A stretch of 64,000 nt of DNA from a virus (IMGVR_UViG_3300027793_000075:21567-85566), one strand, 5' to 3'. Positions 21,321-29,412 are shown, counted from the stretch's first letter. Numbers and translations are program-made. Notes: generated from the letters alone by a model not told the origin.

Positions 21321-21626
21321 ATGAGTGGGTATTTATACATAATAAGCAATGAAAACTTTCCCGGTTGGATCAAAGTAGGAGTTACAAAAGACCTCAAAAA
21401 TCGATTGCATACTTATCAAACGGCTAGTCCGTTTCGTAATTACATTTTGGAATATAGTTTGTTTCATCCCGAATATTTGCAAGCCGAAAAGAAAATCAAG
21501 GAGACCATGAAACACTTTGCAAAAAGTGTAAAAAATGAATGGTATGAAGTTGATTTGCATATGGCCAAAAGTCGCTTGGATGAGCAGCTTGAAGAATATC
21601 AGCGAAAAAACTTGACTCCTACGTAG
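21321..21626 (+). CDS. T5orf172/GIY-YIG-like nuclease-domain protein
   Basis: The 101 residues fit the T5orf172 (MUG113) branch of GIY-YIG domains: GYLYIISNENFPGWIKVGVT at residues 3-22 carries the tyrosine and glycine core, and LKNRLHTYQTASPF has the conserved arginine, followed by a glutamate-containing helix and a C-terminal W-Y segment. Such small proteins are often single-domain nucleases of unknown target in phages. Begins directly after the ClpP stop. Confidence 0.82.
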   Translation: MSGYLYIISNENFPGWIKVGVTKDLKNRLHTYQTASPFRNYILEYSLFHPEYLQAEKKIKETMKHFAKSVKNEWYEVDLHMAKSRLDEQLEEYQRKNLTPT

Positions 21627-21639
21627 TTTTTATATATCG
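21612..21639 (+). promoter_or_regulatory. Possible sigma70-type promoter
   Basis: TTGACT at 21612-21617 inside the end of the previous gene, with TATATC or TATCGT at 21633-21640 as -10. A Shine-Dalgarno GGAG follows at 21641, then ATG at 21650. Confidence 0.45.
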
Positions 21640-21649
21640 TGGAGACGTT

Positions 21650-22294
21650 ATGAGTGAAATAGCAAACAAACCAATTACGTTGCAGTTGAACAGTGCTTGG
21701 AAGCCAATCGGTTACAAGAGTGTCAAAGATGCAATTATTAGCCTAACTGGTAGCGAAACAAAACCAGAACCATCAGCATTAGCAATCGACATCGAATATG
21801 CTCTTAAAGATGATGGAACTCCTGATTTTGCTAATGTTATCAATATGCGTCCTGTATCATGGAGCGAGTGGATTACTCTACCTATTCGTGATTGGGATCT
21901 GACTATCAGTGGCGCAAATAAGAAATATCGTGTACCAACTGTTATTGTTGCTGTCAATTATGACAAAATGCCTCGTAAAGAATTTGACGGCAAGCCAAGT
22001 AACGATAGTATTTTCCAGCGTGATAATAATACTTGTCAAGTTACCGGGCAGCAATTGCCAAAAGAAATGTTGAATGTTGATCACGTTATTCCTCGTAGTC
22101 GTGGAGGTAGCGACGAATGGGATAATCTTGTTACTATCAGAAAAGATATTAACAGTAAAAAAGGTAACAAACTAAATAGTGAAATTGGTTTGAAGTTGAT
22201 TCGTCAGCCTACAAAACCAAAGCCTATTGACGTTATGTATCTGATTCGTGAAGCGCGACACAAAGATTGGGAACATTTTTTGGTAAAAAAGTAG
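21650..22294 (+). CDS. HNH endonuclease
   Basis: The C-terminal half holds a canonical HNH site: RDNNTCQVTGQQLP near residue 126, LNVDHVIPRSRGG near residue 143, and WDNLVTIRKDINSKKGNK near residue 159. The N-terminal half (residues 1-110: LQLNSAWKPIGYKSVKDAI and later RDWDLTISGANKKYRVP) is of the type found in phage HNH proteins that start with a L-N-x-x-W-x-P strand. Its Shine-Dalgarno GGAG is better than that of most neighbours, so it may be an acquired homing enzyme. Followed by a strong terminator. Confidence 0.9.
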   Translation: MSEIANKPITLQLNSAWKPIGYKSVKDAIISLTGSETKPEPSALAIDIEYALKDDGTPDFANVINMRPVSWSEWITLPIRDWDLTISGANKKYRVPTVIVAVNYDKMPRKEFDGKPSNDSIFQRDNNTCQVTGQQLPKEMLNVDHVIPRSRGGSDEWDNLVTIRKDINSKKGNKLNSEIGLKLIRQPTKPKPIDVMYLIREARHKDWEHFLVKK

Positions 22295-22320
22295 GAATGT
22301 GAAGAAAATTCATAACATTA

Positions 22321-22358
22321 AACTCTGAACGAAATATTTATCGTTCAGAGTTTTTTTT
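22321..22358 (+). terminator. Rho-independent terminator
   Basis: Stem AACTCTGAACGA with TCGTTCAGAGTT, eight-base loop, and eight T. Closes the rightward early region. Confidence 0.93.
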
Positions 22359-22362
22359 ATTT

Positions 22363-22527
22363 ATGAATGCAATCACTATCAAAATTCAAGAAGAAGAAAT
22401 GGAACTAACCACGGAAATGATCCAATTTTACAAAGATCAAACCCGAAAAAAACGAGTAACAAAAAAGGGAATTGAAAAATTTTTCAATTCCCTTCTTGAT
22501 AAGTTTTATACTAATTTGCTTTTTTAA
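22363..22527 (+). CDS. Small hypothetical protein, 54 aa
   Basis: ORF starting directly after the terminator T-run: MNAITIKIQEEEMELTTEM, then a basic helix and a final hydrophobic helix. The composition is protein-like, but there is no promoter or Shine-Dalgarno sequence and the second half contains a perfect 30-base palindrome that acts as a terminator on the other strand. It overlaps the end of the vWA gene by 4 bases. It may be real but weakly expressed, or fortuitous. Confidence 0.4.
   Translation: MNAITIKIQEEEMELTTEMIQFYKDQTRKKRVTKKGIEKFFNSLLDKFYTNLLF
22461..22494 (-). terminator. Terminator of the leftward vWA gene, inside a perfect palindrome
   Basis: Perfect 30-base inverted repeat centred between 22479 and 22480 (GGGAATTGAAAAA and its complement). 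On the minus strand it is followed by TTTTTTG, so it should stop leftward transcription after the vWA gene. Confidence 0.7.
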
Positions 22528-23219
22528 GGAGTAACAACCGTTTTGACAGTTGTCACTGTTTTTGTCACAGTTGCACCAGCATCTTTTTGTGCATCAAGAT
22601 CCTTTTGATTGTAAGCAAATGTTGTATTTGCAAAACTACGAAGAGCAGTTGTATTGGCACTTAACGATGCAAACATATTCGCACTACCTTTGCTATTTGC
22701 AGCATACGTCAAACTAGCATCGGCAGCAATACCAAGATTTGCGCTTACACTCCAAGCATCTTGATTTGCTCCAATATAAGTAAATTGCCAATTATAAACC
22801 TTGTTTTGATGTTCAACTGACTTCTTTACTTGATCCCAAGTATAAGTGTGGCTACTATTTTCTTCACCATCTGTAATAATAACAACCAATACCTTTTCTG
22901 GTCGTTCTGATTCTTGCAACTTTGCCAAGTGATTTCCTACATTTTTAATTGTAGTTCCAACTGCATCCAACAAAGCGGTGCCGCCTCTTGGCACAAATGT
23001 CTTGTTGTCCAAATCCTTTACAAAGTCAATTGGAGTATTTTCATACACAGCTTCATAAAGTGTATCAAACTGATAAAAACTTACGTCGCATGTACCATGC
23101 TTTAATGCCTTTTGGTCAGAAATAAACTTGTTATAACCACCAATAACATCATTGGCAATACTACCCATACTTCCACTTCTGTCTACCACGAATACAATTT
23201 TTGTATAATCTTTTTTCAT
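22524..23219 (-). CDS. von Willebrand factor A (vWA) domain protein
   Basis: A 231-residue protein made of one vWA domain. The metal-ion-dependent adhesion site is complete: DRSGSMGS at residues 13-20, the threonine in GGTALLDA near residue 80, and the aspartate in IITDGEENS near residue 114. The tail after residue 190 is rich in Thr, Val and Ala. vWA proteins bind protein partners through Mg2+; this type resembles TerY-like cytoplasmic members. No signal peptide. The gene has the best promoter of the window, which suggests early, strong expression. Role in infection unknown. Confidence 0.92.
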   Translation of the reverse strand: MKKDYTKIVFVVDRSGSMGSIANDVIGGYNKFISDQKALKHGTCDVSFYQFDTLYEAVYENTPIDFVKDLDNKTFVPRGGTALLDAVGTTIKNVGNHLAKLQESERPEKVLVVIITDGEENSSHTYTWDQVKKSVEHQNKVYNWQFTYIGANQDAWSVSANLGIAADASLTYAANSKGSANMFASLSANTTALRSFANTTFAYNQKDLDAQKDAGATVTKTVTTVKTVVTP

Positions 23220-23266
23220 ATATGTTTTTCTAATAATTATTATGTAGATCGATGTCTACCTCATGC

Positions 23267-23294
23267 ATTATATAGAGACCACCGTAGTTGTCAA
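23267..23294 (-). promoter_or_regulatory. Consensus sigma70 promoter for the vWA gene
   Basis: On the minus strand TTGACA (23289-23294), 16-base spacer, TATAAT (23267-23272), an exact consensus match. The leader of about 40 bases contains a short inverted repeat GTAGA/TCTAC near 23244-23259 that may be an operator or hairpin. Confidence 0.85.
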
Positions 23295-23298
23295 CTTT

Positions 23299-23601
23299 TT
23301 ATAACATAAACACAAATGACGCTGGTTTAACAACCTTCGGAATAATTGATAAACCAGATGTATTTGCTACATTCAAATTTTCTTTTTGTTTTTCTTTTTC
23401 GGTTTTTAATTTTTCAATCATTAATGTTCCATGTCTAACAACAATAGTATATGTATCTTTGCCGTCTGTAACATGCAATTGATTAGTTGTAATAATATTT
23501 GGTGTTTGTTCTTTAATTGTTTTAGTTTCTGTTGCATCTGCGGTTAGTGCGCCCAATCCACACAATGCCAAACAGCTTTTTAAGAAGTTGTTTCGATTCA
23601 T
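23299..23601 (-). CDS. Secreted or membrane-anchored small protein
   Basis: The N-terminus MNRNNFLKSCLALCGLGALTADA has a basic start, a hydrophobic core and an Ala-x-Ala-like end, consistent with a signal peptide; the cysteines do not form a clean lipobox. The mature part (residues 25-75) has beta strands (TYTIVVRHGTLMIEKL), then a lysine-rich helix. One hundred residues in all. No known family. Four bases after the IscU gene in the leftward operon, and its stop lies just upstream of the vWA promoter. Confidence 0.7.
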   Translation of the reverse strand: MNRNNFLKSCLALCGLGALTADATETKTIKEQTPNIITTNQLHVTDGKDTYTIVVRHGTLMIEKLKTEKEKQKENLNVANTSGLSIIPKVVKPASFVFML

Positions 23602-23604
23602 AAC

Positions 23605-24006
23605 TTATTTTATACCTTTTCTTTTTTTATAATCTTCAAGTGCTGCATTTAATGCTTCGCTTGCCAATACACTACAATGTATTTTTACCGGAGGCAAACC
23701 ACCCAATGCATCTACTATTTGTTGATTATTAAAATTTTGTTCCACATCATTTATGGTGCGTCCTTTGATGAGTTCTGTGGCCATGCTACTAGCAGCAATA
23801 GCACTGCCACAACCAAAAGTCTTAAATCTTGCGTCGATGATTTTTCCAGTAGTTTCATCTATTTTAAGACTAATTTTCATGATATCACCACATGCTGCGG
23901 CACCAACTTCGCCAATAGCATCTGCATTTTTGATATCACCCATGTTGCGTGGATTCATAAAATGATCCATCACAGTTGAATTGTATAATGTATAAGATTC
24001 ATTCAT
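23605..24006 (-). CDS. iscU: IscU/NifU-like Fe-S cluster scaffold
   Basis: Assembles iron-sulfur clusters for transfer to target proteins. All functional residues are present: Cys39 and Asp41 in GAAACGD, Cys66 in FGCGSAIA, and His110-Cys111 in KIHCSVLA, spaced as in IscU. The opening VMDHFMNPRN is also typical. Start at 24006 (MNESYTLYNS) is preferred over one eight codons upstream. No cysteine desulfurase, ferredoxin or chaperone gene is in the window, so it would depend on host partners or supply a phage Fe-S enzyme encoded elsewhere. It overlaps the upstream small gene by 8 bases. Confidence 0.93.
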   Translation of the reverse strand: MNESYTLYNSTVMDHFMNPRNMGDIKNADAIGEVGAAACGDIMKISLKIDETTGKIIDARFKTFGCGSAIAASSMATELIKGRTINDVEQNFNNQQIVDALGGLPPVKIHCSVLASEALNAALEDYKKRKGIK

Positions 24007-24196
24007 ATTTTTTATCTCCAATCGAACCATGCACTGTTAATTTATATATAGGATTTGCACATCCTAACCCAACATAACTTCCCCATTTATTGCATCCACA
24101 ATGTTTACCATGTGGGCCTGTATTAGTAATTTTGTGTTTAAGATACCAATATAATTTATATAACGCCGACTTTTCTTTAATTATTAACGTATTCAT
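23999..24196 (-). CDS. Hypothetical cysteine-containing protein, 65 aa
   Basis: Small protein with a helical N-terminus (KSALYKLYWYLKH) and a Gly/Cys/His-rich middle (HGKHCGCNKWGSYVGLGC) that may bind a metal or cluster. It sits immediately before IscU, overlapping it by 8 bases, so it may be functionally linked to Fe-S assembly. That link is from position only. It also shares one base with the dehydratase stop. Confidence 0.6.
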   Translation of the reverse strand: MNTLIIKEKSALYKLYWYLKHKITNTGPHGKHCGCNKWGSYVGLGCANPIYKLTVHGSIGDKKYE

Positions 24197-25332
24197 TATA
24201 ATCCCATTAATTTTAGGTCATTTAACACCATTTTTTCTACCAATTGTGGAAATGTTGTTTTTGGTTGCCATTGCAATTCATTTCTTATCAAATTACTATT
24301 ACCAAGTAAAAGATCAACTTCGGCGGGTCGATAGAATTTTGGATTAATTTTTACCAGTACACTATTGATTGGATCATATTTCATAGCATCAGCCACACTA
24401 ATGCTATATTCTTCACCAAGTCCATTTCCATGCCATCCGCCGTTTATACCTGCTGCTGTAAATGCCATTTCAATAAATTCTTTGATTGTATGTGTTTCGT
24501 TGCTAGAAACCACATATTCTTGAATTTGCATATGACTATCAAAATCAATTCTGTATTTTTCTTGATTTAACATTCTCCAAATTGCATCAACAAAATCTTC
24601 AGCATCACTCCAATCTCGTTTTGCATATACATTGCCCAATTCAATACTATTAAACGGGTTGCCTTCTATCAATGCTTTTTTGATACGTGCCACTCCTTTT
24701 GTAATTTTACGAGTTACAAATTCTTCGCCACGACGAGTTCCTTCATGATTAAATAATAATCCTTGTATTGCATACAGTTTGTAGCTTTCACGATATACTT
24801 TTACCAATTGACGTGCCGCAGCTTTGCTTGCTCCATATGGACTACGTGGTTTTGATGGATGTTTTTCATCTTGGGGTGCGTATTCAACATTACCATATTC
24901 TTCTGATGAACCTGCATTGTAAAATCGACATGTAGGTTTGTGTTGACGAATAGCTTCTAAAATATGAATAACACCGGTTGTATTGCATTCCCATGTTTGG
25001 GCAGGAAAATCCCAACTGCTACCAACAAATGTTTGTGCGGCAAGATTAATAAAATAGTCTGGCTTCAATTCTTTTACAATAGCATTGATTGCATGTGCGT
25101 CACTAAGATCAAAATTAACCAATGCAAATCTATTTTTACTCCAATCAACATCTTTTAAATTGGCATGATTAGGTACGCTCAATCTACGTACTCCTCCAAA
25201 AATCATATAATCGGTATTTTTCAATAAATAATCGACCATATGACTACCATCTTGGCCTGTTACTCCAGTGATAAAAACTACTTTGCGGTTGTCGATAAGA
25301 GATGCTGCGTCAGAAATATTTAATATATTCAT
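24196..25332 (-). CDS. gmd: GDP-mannose 4,6-dehydratase-like enzyme
   Basis: Short-chain dehydrogenase of the extended type, 378 residues from the preferred start MNILNISDAASL. The NADP-binding glycine motif is ITGVTGQDGSH near residue 22, the catalytic set is GSSEEYG near residue 125 and YGASKAA near residue 148, and RRGEEFVTRKI near residue 182 is typical for GDP-mannose dehydratases. It would convert GDP-mannose to the 4-keto-6-deoxy sugar, the first step to fucose, rhamnose or perosamine sugars. Phages may use this to modify host surface glycans or decorate virions. No partner glycosyltransferase is in the window. First gene of a leftward operon. Confidence 0.93.
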   Translation of the reverse strand: MNILNISDAASLIDNRKVVFITGVTGQDGSHMVDYLLKNTDYMIFGGVRRLSVPNHANLKDVDWSKNRFALVNFDLSDAHAINAIVKELKPDYFINLAAQTFVGSSWDFPAQTWECNTTGVIHILEAIRQHKPTCRFYNAGSSEEYGNVEYAPQDEKHPSKPRSPYGASKAAARQLVKVYRESYKLYAIQGLLFNHEGTRRGEEFVTRKITKGVARIKKALIEGNPFNSIELGNVYAKRDWSDAEDFVDAIWRMLNQEKYRIDFDSHMQIQEYVVSSNETHTIKEFIEMAFTAAGINGGWHGNGLGEEYSISVADAMKYDPINSVLVKINPKFYRPAEVDLLLGNSNLIRNELQWQPKTTFPQLVEKMVLNDLKLMGL

Positions 25333-25402
25333 ATTTTTTATAATTACTGCTGGTATCATATAAAAATTCAGATGTTAGGTTTAGTATATATGTATAAGTC
25401 GT

Positions 25403-25786
25403 ATGAATCAAGATATTTTAATTCAATTATTAACCGACAAGATTTTTTATAATCAAATTATAAAAGAGTTTCCGGGGTTATATTCACCGTGTTTAATTAT
25501 AAAACAAAATAGCTCAACTGAAGGAGTTGCCAAATCAATTGAAAAATTATTAACTTTTTATAAAACAAATGAAAAATTTAAATTATTAATTGATTCATTA
25601 AATAACAATAAAGTGGACGAGTCTTCGATTATTAACGGCAGCGATGTTGTTGGTATGGTAATAATATTGGATAAAAAAGAAGAGAGTTTTAAAAAACTGA
25701 TGCAAACTGCTAAAAAAGAAAAATGGCAATATAAAGGAATTGCAATTGTGGATCAATTTGATAGTATTCGCTTATACTTTTATTAA
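25403..25786 (+). CDS. Hypothetical protein, 127 aa
   Basis: Only rightward gene within the leftward block. Mixed alpha/beta protein, Lys-rich, with no recognised motif; residues 80-127 alternate strands and helices (VGMVIILDKKEESFKKL, then IAIVDQFDSIRLYFY). It is divergent from the dehydratase gene across a 70-base AT-rich gap, and its end overlaps the end of the leftward gene at 25783 by 4 bases. A TATAAG at 25393 may be part of a promoter, but no good -35 box is seen. Confidence 0.65.
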   Translation: MNQDILIQLLTDKIFYNQIIKEFPGLYSPCLIIKQNSSTEGVAKSIEKLLTFYKTNEKFKLLIDSLNNNKVDESSIINGSDVVGMVIILDKKEESFKKLMQTAKKEKWQYKGIAIVDQFDSIRLYFY

Positions 25787-26259
25787 AACGAATCATCAGA
25801 ATCATCATCATCTTCTTCAATGTTTTCGTCAATCGTTCCATATTTGTTGTTAAAATTTTTAAAATCTTGATCATTTAATCCGAGCGAGCTTAACATTGTC
25901 AAAATAATATAACAAATTTCATCTTTTGACAATTTGTGATCCATCAATTTTTTTGCAATTATATTGGCAATATAATTTAATTTCATCAATTTCTTTTCAT
26001 CTGCCAATTCTTTTCTCGCCGACTGCTTAATATCTTTTTCCGGTAATATTAAACCCGGAATCAAATCCTGATTCATTGAATACTTAGTAGTTTTTAACAC
26101 TTCTTTCTGCAACAATTCATTGAATTCTTCTTTGGTTTTACATTTCTTTTTAATTTTGTCGCTTATTTGTTTGATGTCTTTTTTAGACACTTTGCGAGCA
26201 ATACTAAATGATGTTAAAATTCCATGCTTGGCGATCAAATGATTAAATCCAGTACTCAT
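25783..26259 (-). CDS. Hypothetical protein with acidic tail, 158 aa
   Basis: Helical protein, lysine-rich in the middle (KKDIKQISDKIKKKCKTKEE) and ending in a run of Asp and Glu (about the last 17 residues). Acidic C-terminal tails are common in phage single-strand DNA-binding and replication accessory proteins, and this gene lies near a helicase gene, but the rest does not resemble such proteins. A TATTTAT motif lies 4 bases before the start codon, so it may be a late or independently transcribed gene. Confidence 0.7.
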   Translation of the reverse strand: MSTGFNHLIAKHGILTSFSIARKVSKKDIKQISDKIKKKCKTKEEFNELLQKEVLKTTKYSMNQDLIPGLILPEKDIKQSARKELADEKKLMKLNYIANIIAKKLMDHKLSKDEICYIILTMLSSLGLNDQDFKNFNNKYGTIDENIEEDDDDSDDSF

Positions 26260-26262
26260 AAT

Positions 26263-26272
26263 TATAAATATC
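26263..26272 (-). promoter_or_regulatory. Late-type TATTTAT motif, leftward
   Basis: On the minus strand GATATTTATA, with TATTTAT ending 4 bases before the ATG of the gene at 26259. Same motif and spacing as at several late rightward genes. Confidence 0.5.
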
Positions 26273-26284
26273 TATATAAAAAAT

Positions 26285-27067
26285 TTAAAACCGTGCTTTA
26301 ATTGGAAATTTTGCACCTTGCAAAATATCGGGGTCCATATTGAAATGAACAGTTCCTCGTTTTATATATCCTCTACCAGATACAAACGTACAATTATAAC
26401 ATAGTACTTTTAAATTTTCTAATTTATGATTGTGACGATCACCGTCTTCAAAGTTTAATAATAATGGTATTTTTCCATCTGTAATACGGCGTTCGCTAAA
26501 ACCACATTGTTCACATTCGCTTTTTTTAATACCTGCTCGCACCAATTTATCTTTTAATCGATGAATCGGAAAGTTTGGAAATTGATTATTAAGAATTTTG
26601 TTGATCGGATATTTTCCTTTATAAGGATTTACAGGAGCAACGTCTGGTCGTTTTTGCGTCTGATCACGAACTTTAAAGATGTTATACATCTTGCAATATT
26701 TTTTATATGTAGGATAACTAACACCTAATCTTTTTGCCGCTTGTCTAGCACTATTTGTATGTTTTTGAACTTCTAGGATTTCTGATTCTAGTAACGGTTT
26801 TGCTGCTTTTCCAATTAATTTACGTGGTTGAAATATAATATCTTCAGCTTGTTTTTCTAAAAATGGAATCTTTATGTCTTGTTGTTTTAACGCATCGACT
26901 TCAGCAACAATTTCTTTTTGAATTTCTGATGCAATATCAGAACCAACAGTTGTAAGTTCTTTTATATCTTTGACATCGCGTTTTAATTGTTCCATTTCTT
27001 TGATTTTGTTTTCCATTTCTTGCAAACGGAACAACAACGCTGTCACATCAATATTTGACTCATTCAT
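26285..27067 (-). CDS. HNH-type nuclease with coiled coil and helix-turn-helix
   Basis: Three parts in 260 residues. Residues 1-75 are a coiled coil (LLFRLQEMENKIKEMEQLKRD region). Residues 100-130 form a helix-turn-helix (SARQAAKRLGVSYPTYKKYC). Residues 175-235 are a zinc-containing HNH-like domain: CEQCGFSERR, then LLNFEDGDRHNHKLENLKVL and CYNC. The histidines and asparagine of the HNH core are present within that segment. DNA binding and cleavage are likely; it may be a replication or recombination nuclease or a sequence-specific homing-like enzyme. It overlaps the next upstream gene by 8 bases, close to the helicase. Confidence 0.78.
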   Translation of the reverse strand: MNESNIDVTALLFRLQEMENKIKEMEQLKRDVKDIKELTTVGSDIASEIQKEIVAEVDALKQQDIKIPFLEKQAEDIIFQPRKLIGKAAKPLLESEILEVQKHTNSARQAAKRLGVSYPTYKKYCKMYNIFKVRDQTQKRPDVAPVNPYKGKYPINKILNNQFPNFPIHRLKDKLVRAGIKKSECEQCGFSERRITDGKIPLLLNFEDGDRHNHKLENLKVLCYNCTFVSGRGYIKRGTVHFNMDPDILQGAKFPIKARF

Positions 27068-27377
27068 AATTGCTTTTTATAGGCTCTACTGCCCAATCTA
27101 TATTTGTTTGTTTATAAAGATTTTTACGTAAAAATTCTGCTTGTTTATGTAACCCGGCATTTATTAATATTTTGTAACTATTATAGGTTATTAGTTTTTT
27201 CTCTGAATTGTTGCCGCTCCAACAAATCATAACCGCAGCCAATCTTAGTTGTTTTTCTTTTGCCATTTGTTCAATAATTTGTGTGCATGCTTCTGCATAT
27301 ATATCATCAAATAAATTGGCGTCGATTTTAACCGTTTTTTTCCAATCGCCACTAGTTACTGTTACTTGTTTCATCAT
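27060..27377 (-). CDS. Hypothetical protein, about 105 aa
   Basis: Start uncertain: MMKQVTVTSGDW at 27377 is favoured; an ATG six codons earlier would overlap the helicase more deeply. The protein begins with a short beta hairpin and continues as helices (LFDDIYAEACTQIIEQMAK). Translationally coupled with both neighbours. Possibly a helicase accessory protein; no family recognised. Confidence 0.65.
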   Translation of the reverse strand: MMKQVTVTSGDWKKTVKIDANLFDDIYAEACTQIIEQMAKEKQLRLAAVMICWSGNNSEKKLITYNSYKILINAGLHKQAEFLRKNLYKQTNIDWAVEPIKSNYE

Positions 27378-28962
27378 ATTTAAGATCTCCATCATTTAAC
27401 AAATCCATGTTTTCTAATTTTTCATTTACACTTTCACAAACTCTTTCTTCAACAGTTTTTGCCACGAAAACAATTTTTTGAACACTTTTGCTTTTGGCAC
27501 TATCACGCCACACTCTACCTGTGGATTGACGCATTTGAACGGCTGAATAAGATGGTGAAATTAGTGACAATCTAGGATATTTACCTGTCACATCATGTAA
27601 AGAAAGTCCGGCTCCACCAGCAGCAATATTGACTAATATTACTCTTTCTTTATCATTTTGAAAATTATCAATATTTTGCTGGCGAACTTTTTCATATTTA
27701 AGTTCACCATTTACAATACATTGGGTATTTAAACGTTCTGCAAGTGCATGAATAGTTTCTGTAAAATTACAAAATACAACTACACTCATTCCATTTTCCA
27801 GACCTTCTTCTATCATTTCAAGGAACAGTGGTACTTTTACTAATTCAATTTCTTGTCGTGCTCGTAATATAGCAGTCAATTCATTCGTATTACGCTCTTT
27901 TTTTATTTTCTTGCGTAATTTTTTAAGCTCACTTTCCATTTCAGAATAAATCTTATTGATTTTTTTCTGAGCTTCTTCTTCCATGTCATAACACGCTGCA
28001 ATTATTTGACTTTCTGGAAAATTTGGAATTGTGTCGCGACTCAATCGAACACCTCTATTAACAAATATATCTTTGTTTAACTTGACTAAATGTTCTTTGC
28101 CACCAGTGAATTCCAAACCAAAACGTCCTTTGGTAACACCGTGTTCATACAGCCACGCATAATACTGTGGATTGTTGTTGAATAGCTTTAACGCAGATCC
28201 AACAGTTTTTAACTCCAATGGATTTGTAGCATTTGTAGCACTGCAAAACAACATCTTGTATCCTTGATTCAATGCTGCAATGCATGTCTCACTGTTTTTT
28301 GTCTTGGCACCTTTTAATTTCTGACTTTCATCCCAAATAATTAAGGTGTTCTTAGGTATCTTCCAAACAAATTCTTTTCTGCGCGTTTCGCGTCTTTTTA
28401 CATAACTTGCAAATGGACTATCTTTTCTTCCAGTTCGTAGCATTTCATAGTTTATAATACCTACTAATTTGTCTTTCATTTTGAAATGATTAACAATAAC
28501 ACGCTTCCAAGATTCCATTACTGCTTTTGGGCAAACAATCAATATTTGCATGTTTAGTTCTCTTGCAACGCCACATGCAGTATATGTTTTACCAACACCA
28601 ACATCACTACCATCAATACCCGCACCCCATTTTTTAATAGCCGCACATAATTTCTCCGCAGCAGTTACTTGCCAAGGACGCAATCCAGTCGAATTGTTTA
28701 ATGGCAATACTTCCAAAGATTCTTCTTGTTTTGCTCCAACATCAACCGGTGCATCAAACAATACTTTTCTGGCTTTTGATTCGATTAATATCCATTCACC
28801 ATCTTTTTTTGCGACACTATATCCCTGTGCCTTTAAAGAAAGACTGTGCTTCTTCCAATAATCGAAAAAACTAAATCTAAGTTCTTGAGGAATTAACCAA
28901 TCACGCTGCCAGATACTATCAGTTTTGTATGGCTTTCCCCAGTTAACATCTAACTGATCCAT
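27352..28962 (-). CDS. SF2 helicase/ATPase, SNF2-like
   Basis: A 536-residue superfamily-2 helicase. Motif Q-like LRPWQ near residue 93, Walker A SDVGVGKTYTA near residue 118, Walker B with DESQ in IIWDESQKLKG near residue 210, and motif III FCSATN near residue 240. The C-terminal domain has NIAAGGAGLSLHD near residue 445 (motif V) and MRQSTGRVWRDS near residue 477 (motif VI). The arrangement and the QSTGRVWR arginine motif resemble SNF2-type translocases more than DEAD-box RNA helicases. The N-terminal 90 residues are family-specific. In a T4-like phage it could do the job of UvsW or similar recombination helicases; this is inference. Confidence 0.92.
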   Translation of the reverse strand: MDQLDVNWGKPYKTDSIWQRDWLIPQELRFSFFDYWKKHSLSLKAQGYSVAKKDGEWILIESKARKVLFDAPVDVGAKQEESLEVLPLNNSTGLRPWQVTAAEKLCAAIKKWGAGIDGSDVGVGKTYTACGVARELNMQILIVCPKAVMESWKRVIVNHFKMKDKLVGIINYEMLRTGRKDSPFASYVKRRETRRKEFVWKIPKNTLIIWDESQKLKGAKTKNSETCIAALNQGYKMLFCSATNATNPLELKTVGSALKLFNNNPQYYAWLYEHGVTKGRFGLEFTGGKEHLVKLNKDIFVNRGVRLSRDTIPNFPESQIIAACYDMEEEAQKKINKIYSEMESELKKLRKKIKKERNTNELTAILRARQEIELVKVPLFLEMIEEGLENGMSVVVFCNFTETIHALAERLNTQCIVNGELKYEKVRQQNIDNFQNDKERVILVNIAAGGAGLSLHDVTGKYPRLSLISPSYSAVQMRQSTGRVWRDSAKSKSVQKIVFVAKTVEERVCESVNEKLENMDLLNDGDLKYDETSNSN

Positions 28963-28973
28963 AACAAAAAATA

Positions 28974-29273
28974 TTAATCTCCCATTTCGGTACGATAGTT
29001 TGAATATTGGGCTACTTCATAAATATTACATTTAACATGACGCAGTTGCTTTACAACTCCAATATCAAAATATTTTGCCAGTGATTCTACAAATGTTTTA
29101 CCATTCGAATCATCTGGACCATGGCCCAAATCAATAAGATTCTGCATATAGGTACGACGATTCTGTTTAAATTTTCGTTGTACAGTGCCCTCTAAATGTT
29201 TAACTACCTCGTTGAGTGTATTATAATACACAGGAGTTTTACCTAATGTTGTATCAACTATATAAAATTTCAT
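28974..29273 (-). CDS. Hypothetical protein, 99 aa
   Basis: First gene of the leftward helicase operon. Mixed alpha/beta protein starting with a beta strand (MKFYIVDTTLGKTP) and containing a basic helix (VQRKFKQNRRTYMQNLIDLGHG). It might be a small DNA- or RNA-binding protein. Eleven bases separate it from the helicase gene. Confidence 0.7.
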   Translation of the reverse strand: MKFYIVDTTLGKTPVYYNTLNEVVKHLEGTVQRKFKQNRRTYMQNLIDLGHGPDDSNGKTFVESLAKYFDIGVVKQLRHVKCNIYEVAQYSNYRTEMGD

Positions 29274-29314
29274 AACTTACTAATAAGTATGGTGTTGTCT
29301 ACCATATAGCGTAT

Positions 29315-29342
29315 ATTTTAACATATAATAAATCAGTTACAA
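29315..29342 (-). promoter_or_regulatory. Possible leftward promoter of the helicase operon
   Basis: On the minus strand TTGTAA (29337-29342), 16-base spacer, TAAAAT (29315-29320). Within the 150-base divergent region. An inverted repeat TATGGT/ACCATA at 29288-29306 lies in the predicted leader. Confidence 0.35.
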
Positions 29343-29372
29343 TTTATTTTATTGTTTAAATTGATTTACATG

Positions 29373-29412
29373 CCATAAATATTATATAAACAATAAAATA
29401 AATTATATTTAT
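29373..29412. promoter_or_regulatory. Back-to-back late-type motifs between divergent operons
   Basis: AATATTTATGG on the minus strand (29373-29383) and TATATTTAT on the plus strand (29404-29412). They face the leftward helicase operon and the rightward late genes respectively. The rest of this 150-base gap is AT-rich and holds no ORF. Confidence 0.45.
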
